A stretch of DNA of 64,000 nucleotides from Methanothrix soehngenii GP6 (lineage in GTDB: Archaea; Halobacteriota; Methanosarcinia; Methanotrichales; Methanotrichaceae): contig NC_015416.1 of assembly GCF_000204415.1 (NCBI RefSeq), forward strand, positions 2,852,001 to 2,916,000. Direction: 5' to 3'. The translations under genes were made by a program, and so were the position numbers. The notes beneath the pieces were generated by a model. It was not told where the DNA came from, searched no databases, and saw only the letters and a program-made list of their open reading frames with translations. Below, piece by piece: positions 25,954 to 35,440 of this stretch (position 1 is the stretch's first letter; the number at the start of each line of letters is the position of its first letter).

Positions 25954-26964
25954 ATGGGCGTTGATTTAGGGGAGCTGCTAAAGAGAAAGCAGATAGAGAT
26001 TAAGGATCTGTCCGGCAGATGGGTGGCGATAGATGCCTTCAACACCCTCTATCAGTTTTTATCCATCATCCGGCAGAGGGATGGTACCCCTCTCATGGAC
26101 CGCCAGGGAAGGGTGACCTCTCATCTCTCTGGCCTATTGTATCGCACCACAAACCTGATTGAGGCAGGGGTGAAGGTGGCCTTCGTCTTCGATGGCGAGG
26201 CCCCAACCTTCAAGGCTGTCACCCTGGCCGAGAGGTCGGAGATAAGGGATAAAGCGGCGTGGGCCTGGGAGGAGGCTCGAGCAGCCGGTGAAGACGGATT
26301 CAAATATGCTCAGGCGGCTTCACGGATCAACTCCGAGATTATCGAGGACGGGAGAAGGCTCATCCTGGCCATGGGGCTGCCGGTAATCCAGGCCCCATCA
26401 GAGGGCGAGGCCCAGGCGGCTTATATGGCCGCTCGAGGCGATGTGGACTATGCCGGCAGCCAGGATTACGACTCCCTCCTCTTTGGAGCGCCCCTGGTGG
26501 TGCGCAATCTGGCCATCACCGGCAAGAGAAAGCTGCCTCGAAAGAACATTTATGTGGATGTGGAGCCGGAGGTGATCAACCTGGAAGTGGGGCTGGCGAA
26601 CCTTGGAATCACCCACAAGCAGCTGGTTGAGATCGGCATCATGTGCGGCACAGATTTTAATTCCGGCCTGGAGAGGGTGGGGCCCAAGACCGCTCTAAAG
26701 CTCATTCGGGAGAAAGGAGATCTGGAGAGCATCCTGGCGGACAGAGATGATAAGATCGAGGACTTCGAAAAGATCAGGGAGTTCTTCCTCCATCCTCCGG
26801 TCACTGATGACTATAAGATCGCCCTGAAAAAGCCCGTGCCAGAAGAGATCGTCTCCTTTTTGGTGGATGAGAGGGACTTTGATCCTGAGAGGGTGGAGAA
26901 GACAGCCAAAAGGCTAGAGGAGGTCTATAGGAGTGGACAGAGCACTCTCGACCACTGGTTCTGA
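25954..26964 (+). CDS. fen: Flap endonuclease 1
   Basis: This 336-aa structure-specific nuclease removes 5' flaps during Okazaki fragment maturation and base excision repair. It begins MGVDLGELL (the N-terminal Met-Gly is conserved in FEN1, so I take the ATG at 25954 over the GTG at 25945). XPG-N (VAIDAFNTLYQFLS, AFVFDGEAPTFKA) and XPG-I (APSEGEAQAAYMA, DYAGSQDYDSLLFGA) motifs supply the acidic metal ligands. A helix-hairpin-helix region follows (ERVGPKTALKLIRE). The C-terminus QSTLDHWF is a PCNA-binding box. It overlaps dph2 by 32 bases. Confidence 0.97.
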   Translation: MGVDLGELLKRKQIEIKDLSGRWVAIDAFNTLYQFLSIIRQRDGTPLMDRQGRVTSHLSGLLYRTTNLIEAGVKVAFVFDGEAPTFKAVTLAERSEIRDKAAWAWEEARAAGEDGFKYAQAASRINSEIIEDGRRLILAMGLPVIQAPSEGEAQAAYMAARGDVDYAGSQDYDSLLFGAPLVVRNLAITGKRKLPRKNIYVDVEPEVINLEVGLANLGITHKQLVEIGIMCGTDFNSGLERVGPKTALKLIREKGDLESILADRDDKIEDFEKIREFFLHPPVTDDYKIALKKPVPEEIVSFLVDERDFDPERVEKTAKRLEEVYRSGQSTLDHWF

Positions 26965-27952
26965 ATTTGTCGATTTCGGCTATGAGCTCGACCTCGATCT
27001 GGCAGTTCATTTGATCAAGAAGAGCGGTGCGGCGCGGGTAGGCCTGCAGGCTCCCGAGGGGCTGAAAAGGGCAACGCCAATAGTAGCGGCTCGGATCGCA
27101 GAGGAGACCGGGGCAGAGGTGATCATCTCCGGGGACCCTTGCTTTGGGGCCTGCGATGTGGACACGAGGCTCTCAGGTGAGGTGGATCTGATGCTCCACC
27201 TGGGCCACGCTGGCATTGGAGAGGAGCCGGAGAAGGTGATCTTCCTGGAAGCCAGGATGAATGAGGACCTAAGAGGCGTGGTGGAAAAGGCGATCGGAGA
27301 GCTAAAATCAAAGAGGGTAGGGGTCAGCACTACTGTTCAGCATGTCCATAAGCTCGATGGAGCGCTGGAGGTCCTGGCCGAGCACGGAATCGAGGGCCTT
27401 TTAGGTCCTGCATCCGGAAGGATCAAGTATCCTGGACAGGTCCTGGGATGCTGCTATGCCTCTGCCAAGGCGCTTGATGTGGACGAGTATCTTTTCATAG
27501 GCACGGGACAGTTTCATCCCCTGGGGATCGCTCTTGCCACAGGAAAGAGGGTGCTGGCAGCAGATCCGGTGACCTGCGAGATCTTAGAGATCGATCCGGA
27601 TCCCATGCTGCGCAGGCGCTTTGCAGCCATCAGCAGAGCTGCCGATGCCAAGAGCTTTGCCGTTCTCGTCTCCAAAAAGTCCGGCCAGAAGAGGATGGAG
27701 CTGGCAAGAAGGATGATGGCCCTGGGCGAGGCCCGGGGTCGGGAGATGTTCCTGGTCTATCTGGACAACATCGAGCCGGACCGTTTGCTCAATTTGGGGG
27801 CCCGAGCGGCAGTCTCTACCGCCTGCCCCAGAGTAGCATTGGATGATTCTGCCAAGTATAGTATCCCCGTCCTCACCCCTCCTGAGTTCGAGGTGCTGGT
27901 GGGTAAGAGGAAGTGGGAGGACTACCTTTTTGATGAGATCGATGATATTTAA
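26933..27952 (+). CDS. dph2: 2-(3-amino-3-carboxypropyl)histidine synthase Dph2
   Basis: A 339-aa radical enzyme catalysing the first step of diphthamide synthesis on elongation factor 2. In archaea it is a homodimer holding a 4Fe-4S cluster. The three ligand cysteines sit in SGDPCFGACD, LGCCYASA and STACPRVALDD. VGLQAPEGLKR near the N-terminus and TGQFHPLGIALATGK mid-chain are family motifs. The GTG start at 26933 has GAGGAGG a few bases upstream and lies within fen, indicating co-transcription. Confidence 0.95.
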   Translation: MDRALSTTGSEFVDFGYELDLDLAVHLIKKSGAARVGLQAPEGLKRATPIVAARIAEETGAEVIISGDPCFGACDVDTRLSGEVDLMLHLGHAGIGEEPEKVIFLEARMNEDLRGVVEKAIGELKSKRVGVSTTVQHVHKLDGALEVLAEHGIEGLLGPASGRIKYPGQVLGCCYASAKALDVDEYLFIGTGQFHPLGIALATGKRVLAADPVTCEILEIDPDPMLRRRFAAISRAADAKSFAVLVSKKSGQKRMELARRMMALGEARGREMFLVYLDNIEPDRLLNLGARAAVSTACPRVALDDSAKYSIPVLTPPEFEVLVGKRKWEDYLFDEIDDI

Positions 27953-28017
27953 ACGACCAGTAGACGCTTTCAGCAAGCACTTTAAAGATTATGAGCAGGG
28001 AACCAAACAGAGCTTCA

Positions 28018-29106
28018 CTAAAGCTTCTTGACCCTGAAGTCTATCACCACATTGAGCCTGTGAGGGGCATAGCTTCTCACAATGCTCTCGCAGAGCACCT
28101 CTATCCCCGCGCTCATCTTCTCCGCTGCCTCCCTTATCAGCAATTCGTCCCGGTAGAGGTCGTCCTCAGGAGAAATGCAGTAGTAGTGGACGATCCCTCC
28201 CGGCTTTGCCGCCCCGATGGCAGCAGGCAGGAAGAGGGATGCACTATGGGGGAGGTTCATGATAACATGATCCGCTGCATTCTGGTATCGCAGTGCGATC
28301 TCATTTGCATCCCCCTCCAGGATATCGATGTTCTCCACCTTATTCAGCCGGGCGTTCTCTCGCAGATATTGAACAGCTACCGGATTCTTGTCCATGGCCA
28401 CCACCCACCTACATCTCTTGGCCATGAGAATGGAGAACGGCCCCACCCCGGCGAACATGTCCAGGACGACGTCAGTGGGCCCGACCAGGCTCGCTATCCT
28501 CAGCCTCTCCGTTCCCAGACGGGGAGTGAAATAGGCTCCCTCCAGGTCTATACGATAGCGCAGCCCGTGCTCCTTATGGGTGGTGGTGGTCCTCTCCTCC
28601 CCTGCTACGTGCCGATAGCGACGGGTGCGGTACTCTCCTTCCACATCAGAGATGGGGGCTATCACCGTCTTGATGCTATTGCTGGAGGACATAAGGGCTG
28701 AGGCAACCCTCTCTGCCTCTCCCTCCTCCAGGTCCTCTATCATGGCGATATCGCCCACGATCTCAAAGCTGGGCCTAAAGCCCAGAATGTCCTCTGGGGT
28801 CAGGATCTTCTCTTCGGGCACGAATCCAAAATTCACGACATCATAATCTGCTACCAGCCGCAGCTTTTCTGCTTCCTTTTCGGACAGCTCCCGCACAGGC
28901 AGATAGATCTGGGACCCATCCGAGCAAATCTTTCGGCCAGGGTCAAATGCCTTCAAATCCACCAGAGCCCGCCTGAATCGCTCGCCATTCTTTCGCTCAA
29001 CTTTTATCCCCAGGGATTCGTCCGCCATTAGAGAGCGATAGAGCCGCACTGTTAATATGTCTATCCTGAGAAATGCATGTTTTTTGAGGACCTTGGATGC
29101 GTCCAT
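28018..29106 (-). CDS. trm5: tRNA (guanine37-N1)-methyltransferase Trm5
   Basis: This 362-aa SAM-dependent enzyme makes m1G37 next to the anticodon, preventing frameshifting. The Rossmann methyltransferase domain (about 165-362) has VVLDMFAGVGPFSI (SAM binding), AMDKNPVAVQYLRENARLN and the catalytic-loop motif NLPHSA. The TPRLGTERLR segment precedes it, as in the Trm5 family. The N-terminal part corresponds to the D1/D2 region. M27 (MADESLGIKVE) is an alternative start. Convergent with dph2; divergent from tbp, which starts 133 bases away. Confidence 0.93.
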   Translation of the reverse strand: MDASKVLKKHAFLRIDILTVRLYRSLMADESLGIKVERKNGERFRRALVDLKAFDPGRKICSDGSQIYLPVRELSEKEAEKLRLVADYDVVNFGFVPEEKILTPEDILGFRPSFEIVGDIAMIEDLEEGEAERVASALMSSSNSIKTVIAPISDVEGEYRTRRYRHVAGEERTTTTHKEHGLRYRIDLEGAYFTPRLGTERLRIASLVGPTDVVLDMFAGVGPFSILMAKRCRWVVAMDKNPVAVQYLRENARLNKVENIDILEGDANEIALRYQNAADHVIMNLPHSASLFLPAAIGAAKPGGIVHYYCISPEDDLYRDELLIREAAEKMSAGIEVLCESIVRSYAPHRLNVVIDFRVKKL

Positions 29107-29238
29107 GCTCCACTCCAGTCTTCTATTCTGCAGCTAAGCTCGATAAAGCTCCTACCCAAAACTTTTTCTCATCAGCGAGACCATTATGTGACTCAGGACC
29201 AACACGAAGATTTAAGATGACCTCGAAATTGTTTGTCT

Positions 29239-29826
29239 ATGGGGTCCACAATGAATGTAGAGAACGTGGTGGCATCCACCAAGCTGGCAGATGAATTTGA
29301 TCTGTATAAGATTGAGGCCGAGCTTGAGGGTGCCGAATACAAAAAAGAGAAGTTTCCCGGCCTCGTCTATAGAGTCAAGGCCCCTAAAGCTGCTTTTCTT
29401 ATATTTACTTCTGGCAAGATAGTATGCACCGGAGCCAAGAACATTGAGGATATTCGCAGGGTCATCATCACCCTGGCCGAGACGCTCAAGTCCATAGGCA
29501 TCGAGAACATCTATTCAGAGCCCGAGATAATAGTTCAGAACATTGTGGCCACAGCAGATTTTAAGGTCGATTTGAATCTGAACGCCGTCGTCCTGGGCAT
29601 GGGCATGGAGAACGTCGAATATGAGCCGGAGCAGTTTCCTGGTGTGGTCTGCAGAGTCAAGAAGCCCAAGGTCGTAGTGCTCGTATTCAGCTCCGGCAAG
29701 CTGGTGGTAACAGGAGGCAAAACTGTAAATGACTGCGAGGAAGGCGTGCAGGTCATCAGGAAGGGGCTCGAAGACATGGGACTGCTTTCATCATCCGGAT
29801 CGGAGCAACAGATAGCAGGGGCATAG
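29239..29826 (+). CDS. tbp: TATA-box-binding protein
   Basis: A 195-aa general transcription factor built of two direct repeats of about 90 residues, each with [10 protein letters not shown] or [19 protein letters not shown] or FPGVVCRVK, and (I/V)FxSGK(I/L)V(C/V)TG. These form the saddle that bends TATA DNA. A short Ser/Gln tail ends the chain. The start is uncertain between ATG 29239 ([11 protein letters not shown]) and ATG 29251; the sequence AGATTTAAG near 29208 may be its own TATA box. Confidence 0.97.
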   Translation: MGSTMNVENVVASTKLADEFDLYKIEAELEGAEYKKEKFPGLVYRVKAPKAAFLIFTSGKIVCTGAKNIEDIRRVIITLAETLKSIGIENIYSEPEIIVQNIVATADFKVDLNLNAVVLGMGMENVEYEPEQFPGVVCRVKKPKVVVLVFSSGKLVVTGGKTVNDCEEGVQVIRKGLEDMGLLSSSGSEQQIAGA

Positions 29827-30018
29827 CCATATTCTAAAAGCTTGTTGCATAAATGGCTCCATTTCATGCAGGAGCACCTGACAGCCTGTGAAGACACCAA
29901 ATTCTCCTACAAGGATTCCCAGCATCATCAGGGCCAGCCAGCATCCGTCAGCCGCCGTCTGGCGATCATTGGAGTCTAAAAATTTGGGCCCGGCTTCTGA
30001 AACACCAGGCCCTGAGAT

Positions 30019-32952
30019 TCACTGGCGTGACCCGATCCAGCCTCCGGACCAGCCGCCCTCCGATCCGTACCTCCAGCTGCCGGAGAAGGATTGACAGTCC
30101 TCCGACATCACGATTTCCAGATCTCCGCCATCATCCGGCGGGCTGTATGAGGGAGCCTCGGACCAGGTGCCAACCAGCTGGCTTCCGAATGCCGTCCCGT
30201 CTATTCGCCCCTGATCGTGGGTGTAGTTCCCGGTCACCTTATCGCCGGACTGCTGAAGCTGCATCGTCCCCCAATCTGTGTTCCAGGTGCCGCTCCAGTC
30301 GCAGGACTGGACGGTCCCCTCCTCACTCTGGCTGGGAATCCCCCAGATATGAGCGACTCCCCTGCCGCCCGTCTCGCTGTTCTGCGACCAGGTATCGGGA
30401 TCGGAGTCAACCAGAGTATAGACGCCGGACGGCAGTACCGCTCCGGGCTCTACCACCCAATAGGCATCCTGAACTCCTCCCATTCCCAGCTCTCCGGTGG
30501 CCGCCCACGGCCCGTATTGATTGCCGGAAGCATCCTGAATGGCTATTGTTCCCGGAGTCTGGCCGGAGCCGTAGTTCCAGTGATAGGTGCGAATCCTGGT
30601 GATCGTGTAGGGACGGTCCAGGGTGAACTGCACCGGACTGGTGGGAGCGTTGCCGACTCCTCCCAGGGTATTGATCTCCATTATCAGCTCTTCCTGGGCC
30701 TCGACCTCACTGTCTGAGGTGGAGCCCTCGGCCGGATCCTTATCTAGGGCCTCGCCAGCAAAGCCGCTCAGGTCAACAGTTGTGTCCAGGCTTGGCGGTA
30801 TCGATTCCGAGCCGGACTGCAGGTTTGCGATCTCTCCTCCGGCCTGAATTGTGCCGGTCATCTGCGCTCCGGTCTGAACAGCCATGTCCTGGAAGGAGGT
30901 GATGCCCGCTGATTCATCCTCGGTCCTGATCACATCCAGATCCACCATGCCCTGATCGGTAGCGTCGATAAAGAGAGAATAACTGCCTTCTGCCGGGAGC
31001 ATGTAGATCTCCACATCGCCATCGGCCAGCACCTCTGCGCCGGGAATCTCGTTTATGATCTGGCCGTCAACAATGCCCGTTTGCCTGCCCTGAACATCCG
31101 TGAAGACCGCGTCCGCAGGACATCTCAGCACCGCCATGATGGCGTTAGCCTTCCTCAGAACCTCTGCCATTTCGTAAAGGCTCTTCTTAAGGGAAGGAAC
31201 CAGAGCATTCACATCCTCCAGCGGAATCTGCCTGAAGACCGGATGGGCGGAGATGGCGCTGGCATAAGCCCACATGTAGCCCATGTAAGCTGGATTTTTC
31301 CAGTTGTTATTGGAGATTTCCAGGGTTATTTGCGGCATGGACCGGGGCGGCTTGGCCTTGGACACTGGGAAGTTGGGGTCATAGACGTAGATCACCGGCT
31401 CGCGCCCCTGTACCTCGATCAGCTTGTAGGCCAAGACGGCGTGACCGGCAGTTTTGTTGCCTATCCGGCCGAAGAACTCGATTATCACTGGCTCACGCGA
31501 GTCCTTGAGGGCGTCTTTCACCGCCTGATGACACTTGGCCGGCGACTGATCCCTCTGGAAGAACCGGAAGTCGCTGATCATAGCCGTCCATAGGGGCAGC
31601 ATCTGCGCCCGGTGATAGATGGCAATGTTGGTGGATGCCTCCTCCAGGCTCATCTGCGAGGTGGGTTTTGATAGAGGGCTGGATCCCCTGTCCGTGAAAT
31701 ACAGGGCCGAGGTGGCGGCCATACCGTAGCAGTGCCCTCCAGCGCCCACATCCATGCTCTCTATTGAATAGTTCCAGAACCTCATGAAGGTCGAGGGAAA
31801 GAGCAGCCTCTGCATGGCCGAAAGGAAATTCCCATCTGCCTGCATGTTTCCTACTACTGTGGCCAAGAGCCCTTCTACCATCTCTTCAGTCTCCCTGCCC
31901 TCGAAGCCGTAATTGTCGAACCTATAGGTATCATCGATCCAGCTGTAAGCTCTGTTGCCGTTATAGGCATAGTAGATGTTGACTGTAATCGAGGCGTTGT
32001 TGTCCTCTTCAATAGCATCTTTTTCGTTCAGCATGAAGGCCTGGGCCTGCAGAATCGCTCCTTCAGCGTTTTTCCCTTCCAGGTCCCAGAATGCGGTTCC
32101 TGACTTGGTGGACCCGGCGGGGATGTCTCCCACATAAGCCGGCTGGCCTATGGGCTGTAGATCTTCGCCCTTTTTCAGGTATAGCTGAACACGCACGTCT
32201 TTGGCCTCAACTGTCCCCATGTTCTTGACTTCTACTGCCACTGCCTGGCTGTCTGCAGAGATTTCCGTTTGCAGGAGATTGTTATCCTTATGATATGAAA
32301 GGTAGATGTGATCCGGGTCCAGGTGCAGATCTGGTTTCTCAGGAGATTTGATCTTGCTGACTTTGTCCAGCCACAGCCTGGCGAAGGCGTCCACGCTTCC
32401 TTTCGGAATCTCGTTAATACAACCCAGCTCATAGATCCTGGCCACCATGTTCTCGAACTGGACGATATGGCCTCCTGTGCTCGATGCTCCCTTTCCTTCT
32501 AACCGCGGATCTCCCAGGCCGTTGTAGCCGGGAGTGTAGCCGGAGAAGTCCTCAGTGAAGCCGAAGTCCTGGAAATGCTCCTGGCAGAATGCTTCAGCCT
32601 TCTCTGAGCTATCGAAGACCGCAACGTAAAGCGACAGAAAGCCCCTGCAATCCTCTGGCATGCCCTCGATGCTAACCTCTTGCGTCAGCTCCAGAAAGGA
32701 GACGTTCTGTCTCTCCAGCCCTTTGCTGGTGGTGATCGCAAAGCCAGTGCTGCTGGCCTGGGCGTTGATCTCTCCTTCAAACTTGAAGGGATCTTTTAAG
32801 TCCGCTGCCAGCAGCGCATAGTCTGCGGGATTTATGTCTTCCATCCAGCCTCCCGGAGATGACACTTCCGGTGGACTTGTCTCGTCACCTGCTGCCGCCG
32901 GAAAAAGTGCAGCCATAAACAGCAAACAAATGAGCAATCTCTGACCTATCAT
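30019..32952 (-). CDS. Exported multidomain protein with papain-like cysteine peptidase core
   Basis: A 977-aa protein with a signal peptide (residues 1-22). Residues 220-330 are CARDB-like (VAVEVKNMGTVEAKDVRVQLYL and YVGDIPAGSTKSGTAFW). Residues 395-540 look like a cysteine peptidase: C408 (GAGGHCYGMAATSALYF), H504 (TAGHAVLAYKL) and D525 (IYVYDPNFP) form a plausible triad. Residues 750-870 are a beta-rich ligand-binding-like domain (ITRIRTYHWNYGSGQTPGTIAI). The C-terminus (CDWSGTWNTDWGTMQLQQ, then VTGNYTHDQGRIDG) is a small lipocalin-like or META-like barrel. No membrane anchor is seen. Extracellular proteolysis or transamidation is inferred from the triad only. Confidence 0.82.
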   Translation of the reverse strand: MIGQRLLICLLFMAALFPAAAGDETSPPEVSSPGGWMEDINPADYALLAADLKDPFKFEGEINAQASSTGFAITTSKGLERQNVSFLELTQEVSIEGMPEDCRGFLSLYVAVFDSSEKAEAFCQEHFQDFGFTEDFSGYTPGYNGLGDPRLEGKGASSTGGHIVQFENMVARIYELGCINEIPKGSVDAFARLWLDKVSKIKSPEKPDLHLDPDHIYLSYHKDNNLLQTEISADSQAVAVEVKNMGTVEAKDVRVQLYLKKGEDLQPIGQPAYVGDIPAGSTKSGTAFWDLEGKNAEGAILQAQAFMLNEKDAIEEDNNASITVNIYYAYNGNRAYSWIDDTYRFDNYGFEGRETEEMVEGLLATVVGNMQADGNFLSAMQRLLFPSTFMRFWNYSIESMDVGAGGHCYGMAATSALYFTDRGSSPLSKPTSQMSLEEASTNIAIYHRAQMLPLWTAMISDFRFFQRDQSPAKCHQAVKDALKDSREPVIIEFFGRIGNKTAGHAVLAYKLIEVQGREPVIYVYDPNFPVSKAKPPRSMPQITLEISNNNWKNPAYMGYMWAYASAISAHPVFRQIPLEDVNALVPSLKKSLYEMAEVLRKANAIMAVLRCPADAVFTDVQGRQTGIVDGQIINEIPGAEVLADGDVEIYMLPAEGSYSLFIDATDQGMVDLDVIRTEDESAGITSFQDMAVQTGAQMTGTIQAGGEIANLQSGSESIPPSLDTTVDLSGFAGEALDKDPAEGSTSDSEVEAQEELIMEINTLGGVGNAPTSPVQFTLDRPYTITRIRTYHWNYGSGQTPGTIAIQDASGNQYGPWAATGELGMGGVQDAYWVVEPGAVLPSGVYTLVDSDPDTWSQNSETGGRGVAHIWGIPSQSEEGTVQSCDWSGTWNTDWGTMQLQQSGDKVTGNYTHDQGRIDGTAFGSQLVGTWSEAPSYSPPDDGGDLEIVMSEDCQSFSGSWRYGSEGGWSGGWIGSRQ

Positions 32953-33008
32953 ATTCTCTTCGCCCTCCTACTTGGATCCTATAGATATTCAATTCTTGTA
33001 CGAATCAG

Positions 33009-33020
33009 GTATTTATATAA
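33009..33020 (-). promoter_or_regulatory. TATA box of the 977-aa gene
   Basis: Minus-strand TTATATAAATA is placed about 60 bases before the ATG at 32952, predicting a leader of roughly 35 bases. The rest of 32953-33367 holds no recognisable gene. Confidence 0.5.
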
Positions 33021-33367
33021 CTCTGTCCGGGATGCGGAGGAGACAGAGAATGATAGAAGAAAATGGCCTCTCCCAGATCTAGCGCTGGCAGGGCAGCGCC
33101 TTTTCTAGCTTACTGGATCCTAGCCCGTCTGCATGTGCGCAATCGAGGCTAATTATAAGGTTAAATGGTTGGTATCCGGAGAATCTCTGGGACGTAGATC
33201 TCAATTAGATATATAGGGAAAGTATCCTATAGATATGCGAGCAATCTGCAGCCGAGCCAAAGCGGCAAAAGTCGAGGGCCAATTGATGCATTCGATGACC
33301 GTTCGGAACTAGATCTGGTAGCTCATCCTCTTCGCCTTTATAATAAATAGGTTAGTGTTGTATCACA

Positions 33368-33745
33368 TTAATTCTGCTCTATTAATCCGGGTTTGGCTCG
33401 GTCCGGCCATAGATAGCTTGAGGGCCACATTGTAGATGGGCCCATATAATGCAGACTCTCCAGCTCGTCCCAAGGGTAGAATGCAGGATGAATTACCGTA
33501 TATGCCAAGAGAATAAAGACACCTGCTGTTGATATGGGCCAGAAACGATAGTCGTAAAGTGCTCCTTTGACTGGCTCAGGCTCATCGATCTGCTTTGCTG
33601 AGATCAGGTCGTACCTGTTCTCAATGCAAAATTCTCTGAACGCGCCCCATCCGTCGCTCTTATACCAATTCCTTACCCTCATTTTAGCCTCTCCTAGACA
33701 GTCCAAGGTGCCAATGGGATAATGGCCGAGAAGGAAAGCCGCCAT
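33368..33745 (-). CDS. Hypothetical protein, possible single-pass membrane protein
   Basis: The 125-codon frame has no family match that I recognise. Residues 70-88 (FWPISTAGVFILLAYTVI) could span a membrane, and the C-terminal part is rich in Trp, Pro and Tyr. A shorter start at M22 (MRVRNWYKSDGWG) is possible. It stands alone between long non-coding stretches. Coding status is uncertain. Confidence 0.4.
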   Translation of the reverse strand: MAAFLLGHYPIGTLDCLGEAKMRVRNWYKSDGWGAFREFCIENRYDLISAKQIDEPEPVKGALYDYRFWPISTAGVFILLAYTVIHPAFYPWDELESLHYMGPSTMWPSSYLWPDRAKPGLIEQN

Positions 33746-34243
33746 CCCATTGTCACGTGAAGGAGGGCGAAGGGCTGGGAGGGGCTTGACTTCTCCCTGA
33801 TGATTAAGTCAAGAGGCCCTTCGTTATATTAGCTATAGTCTTATGAATATTTATGTCTTTTTGTCTAATTAATATTACCAAGCCATGCGATCCCTGCTTC
33901 TCAGACATCTGGTAGTGGTATATCTCAAATCATGACCTGAAGCAGCTTGATCTATTCGCAGAAAACACCGCTCGAAAAGGATTTAGACTATACCGGACTT
34001 GTATATTACAATAACGGAAAGGTTTATTAATAAGTAATATTAACTTTCATTGAAGAGCTACAGCAGCCAGTTAGGCCTCCTTTACCAATAACTAACTGTT
34101 GTTATACCCTGGCAGGTCTGCCATAGCCAGGGCACACCTCTTCCTTTCGCTCCACCCAGATTCGGCTGCTTAAAGCTGGGCGCACTACACAAAAAGATTA
34201 TCTATTGATCTAAATTGCCGACCTCTAATTTGAGGCCACAGGA
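33746..34243. other. Intergenic region with one hairpin
   Basis: CCCTGGC (34107-34113) pairs with GCCAGGG (34126-34132). AT-rich sequence near 34020-34050 (GGTTTATTAATAAG) could hold a promoter. No other structure or gene was recognised. Confidence 0.4.
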
Positions 34244-34447
34244 TTGACTGAAACGAGATTGAGCATTTTTGGTCTGGTAATCGCATGTATGGCGCTGATG
34301 ATCGGATCAGCGTTAGCCCAGGGGACTGATGTCGAGGACGATAGCGAGGGCGACAGGATCGTCTCTATTGATAAAGGTGCAGCAGCGGAGAAGCTTGCCA
34401 AAGATCAAAGTCCGAGGAGGAAGGCTCTTCGATCTCTTTGGAAATGA
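34244..34447 (+). CDS. Small putative exported protein
   Basis: The 67-codon frame starts at TTG. Residues 6-25 read as a signal peptide (LSIFGLVIACMALMIGSALA), followed by a short acidic then basic mature part. No homology recognised. TTG starts are also used by other exported-protein genes in this window (10837). It could be a remnant of a longer gene. Confidence 0.4.
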   Translation: MTETRLSIFGLVIACMALMIGSALAQGTDVEDDSEGDRIVSIDKGAAAEKLAKDQSPRRKALRSLWK

Positions 34448-34660
34448 TATCTGGTTCTGGCACACATACGACTAGCGTAGTGTCAAAATGAATCCTCATT
34501 TGCAGAGCTTTTAAACCCTCCATGCGCTCATTTCATTACACCCCCTTTTTAAAATATCCCGGTTACCTATAAATATCTTCCATTCTAATATTACCCAACA
34601 GTCTATCCCGCCGATCAAAGCAAAAAAAGCGTGTGTGCGTGAAGTACAAAGGAGGAAGCG

Positions 34661-35149
34661 ATGAAAAATATGGGAAAGAACGATATCCTAAAGCTTATCT
34701 TATGTATAATCATCTGCCAGGCGGTGGGCTCATCCGGCTCGGTCTTCACCAACATGTCGGTGAAGACCTGGTATCCCACCATGGTCAAGCCCTGGTTTGC
34801 CCCACCGGACGGATTGATACCAGTGGTATGGATAATCCTGTTCACACTGATGGGAATCTCACTGTTTCTCGTCTGGCGGGAGGGCCTTGACCGCCCGGAG
34901 GTGAAGGCGGCGATCTACATATTTGCCCTTCAGTTCGTATTCAATATCGCCTGGTCGGGTGCATTCTTCGGCTTGAGGTCTCCCTATTACGGATTGATAG
35001 TGATAGTGCTGCTCTGGCTGATGATACTGCTGACCATATTCAAGTTCTGGCAGGTCTCGAGGAACGCCGCCCTGCTGCTCGTCCCATACATCCTCTGGGT
35101 GAGCTTTGCCATGGCTCTGAACTACAACATAATGGTGCTCAATCCATAA
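34661..35149 (+). CDS. tspO: TspO/MBR family membrane protein
   Basis: A 162-aa protein with five transmembrane helices, the tryptophan-rich TspO/peripheral benzodiazepine receptor fold. Family motifs are visible: WYPTMVKPWFAPPDGLIPVVW early, and FNIAWSGAFFGLRSPYYGL followed by LLVPYILWVSFAMALNYNIMVLN at the end. TspO proteins bind tetrapyrroles such as haem precursors, but their exact role varies. The start has GGAGG a few bases upstream. Single gene. Confidence 0.95.
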   Translation: MKNMGKNDILKLILCIIICQAVGSSGSVFTNMSVKTWYPTMVKPWFAPPDGLIPVVWIILFTLMGISLFLVWREGLDRPEVKAAIYIFALQFVFNIAWSGAFFGLRSPYYGLIVIVLLWLMILLTIFKFWQVSRNAALLLVPYILWVSFAMALNYNIMVLNP

Positions 35150-35188
35150 GCTTGGCTCAAAAGTCATGACCGGTTATGCTTTCACCGG

Positions 35189-35440
35189 TCATACCCTTTC
35201 TGGCCATGCATTTCTCTCAGTCAGCTTCTTAAAGCAATCCATGCATACTGCCAATCCACTTGCGGTCCGGCCGCAGATCTCCGTGAATCCCTCGCCACAC
35301 ACCTGGCATCCAAATGTGGGATGAATCTGAGCCTTCCTGGGCGGAGGGATTTGGACCGTATCCGCGCTGAGCAGCTCATCATCTGGAGCTTTGATGATCC
35401 GCCCGTGAAACTCAACTGTCGCTTTTAAGTCGTGGTCCAT
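35189..35440 (-). CDS. Small zinc-ribbon protein at the end of the ABC transporter operon
   Basis: An 83-aa protein. The C-terminal half is a four-cysteine zinc ribbon (CQVCGEGFTEICGRTASGLAVCMDC) resembling the C-terminal finger of FmdE/FwdE-like proteins; the N-terminal half (ATVEFHGRIIKAPDDELL) has no recognised motif. Its start overlaps the end of the double ATPase gene by 16 bases, so it is probably translated with the transporter. A metal-related accessory role is a guess. Confidence 0.72.
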   Translation of the reverse strand: MDHDLKATVEFHGRIIKAPDDELLSADTVQIPPPRKAQIHPTFGCQVCGEGFTEICGRTASGLAVCMDCFKKLTERNAWPERV

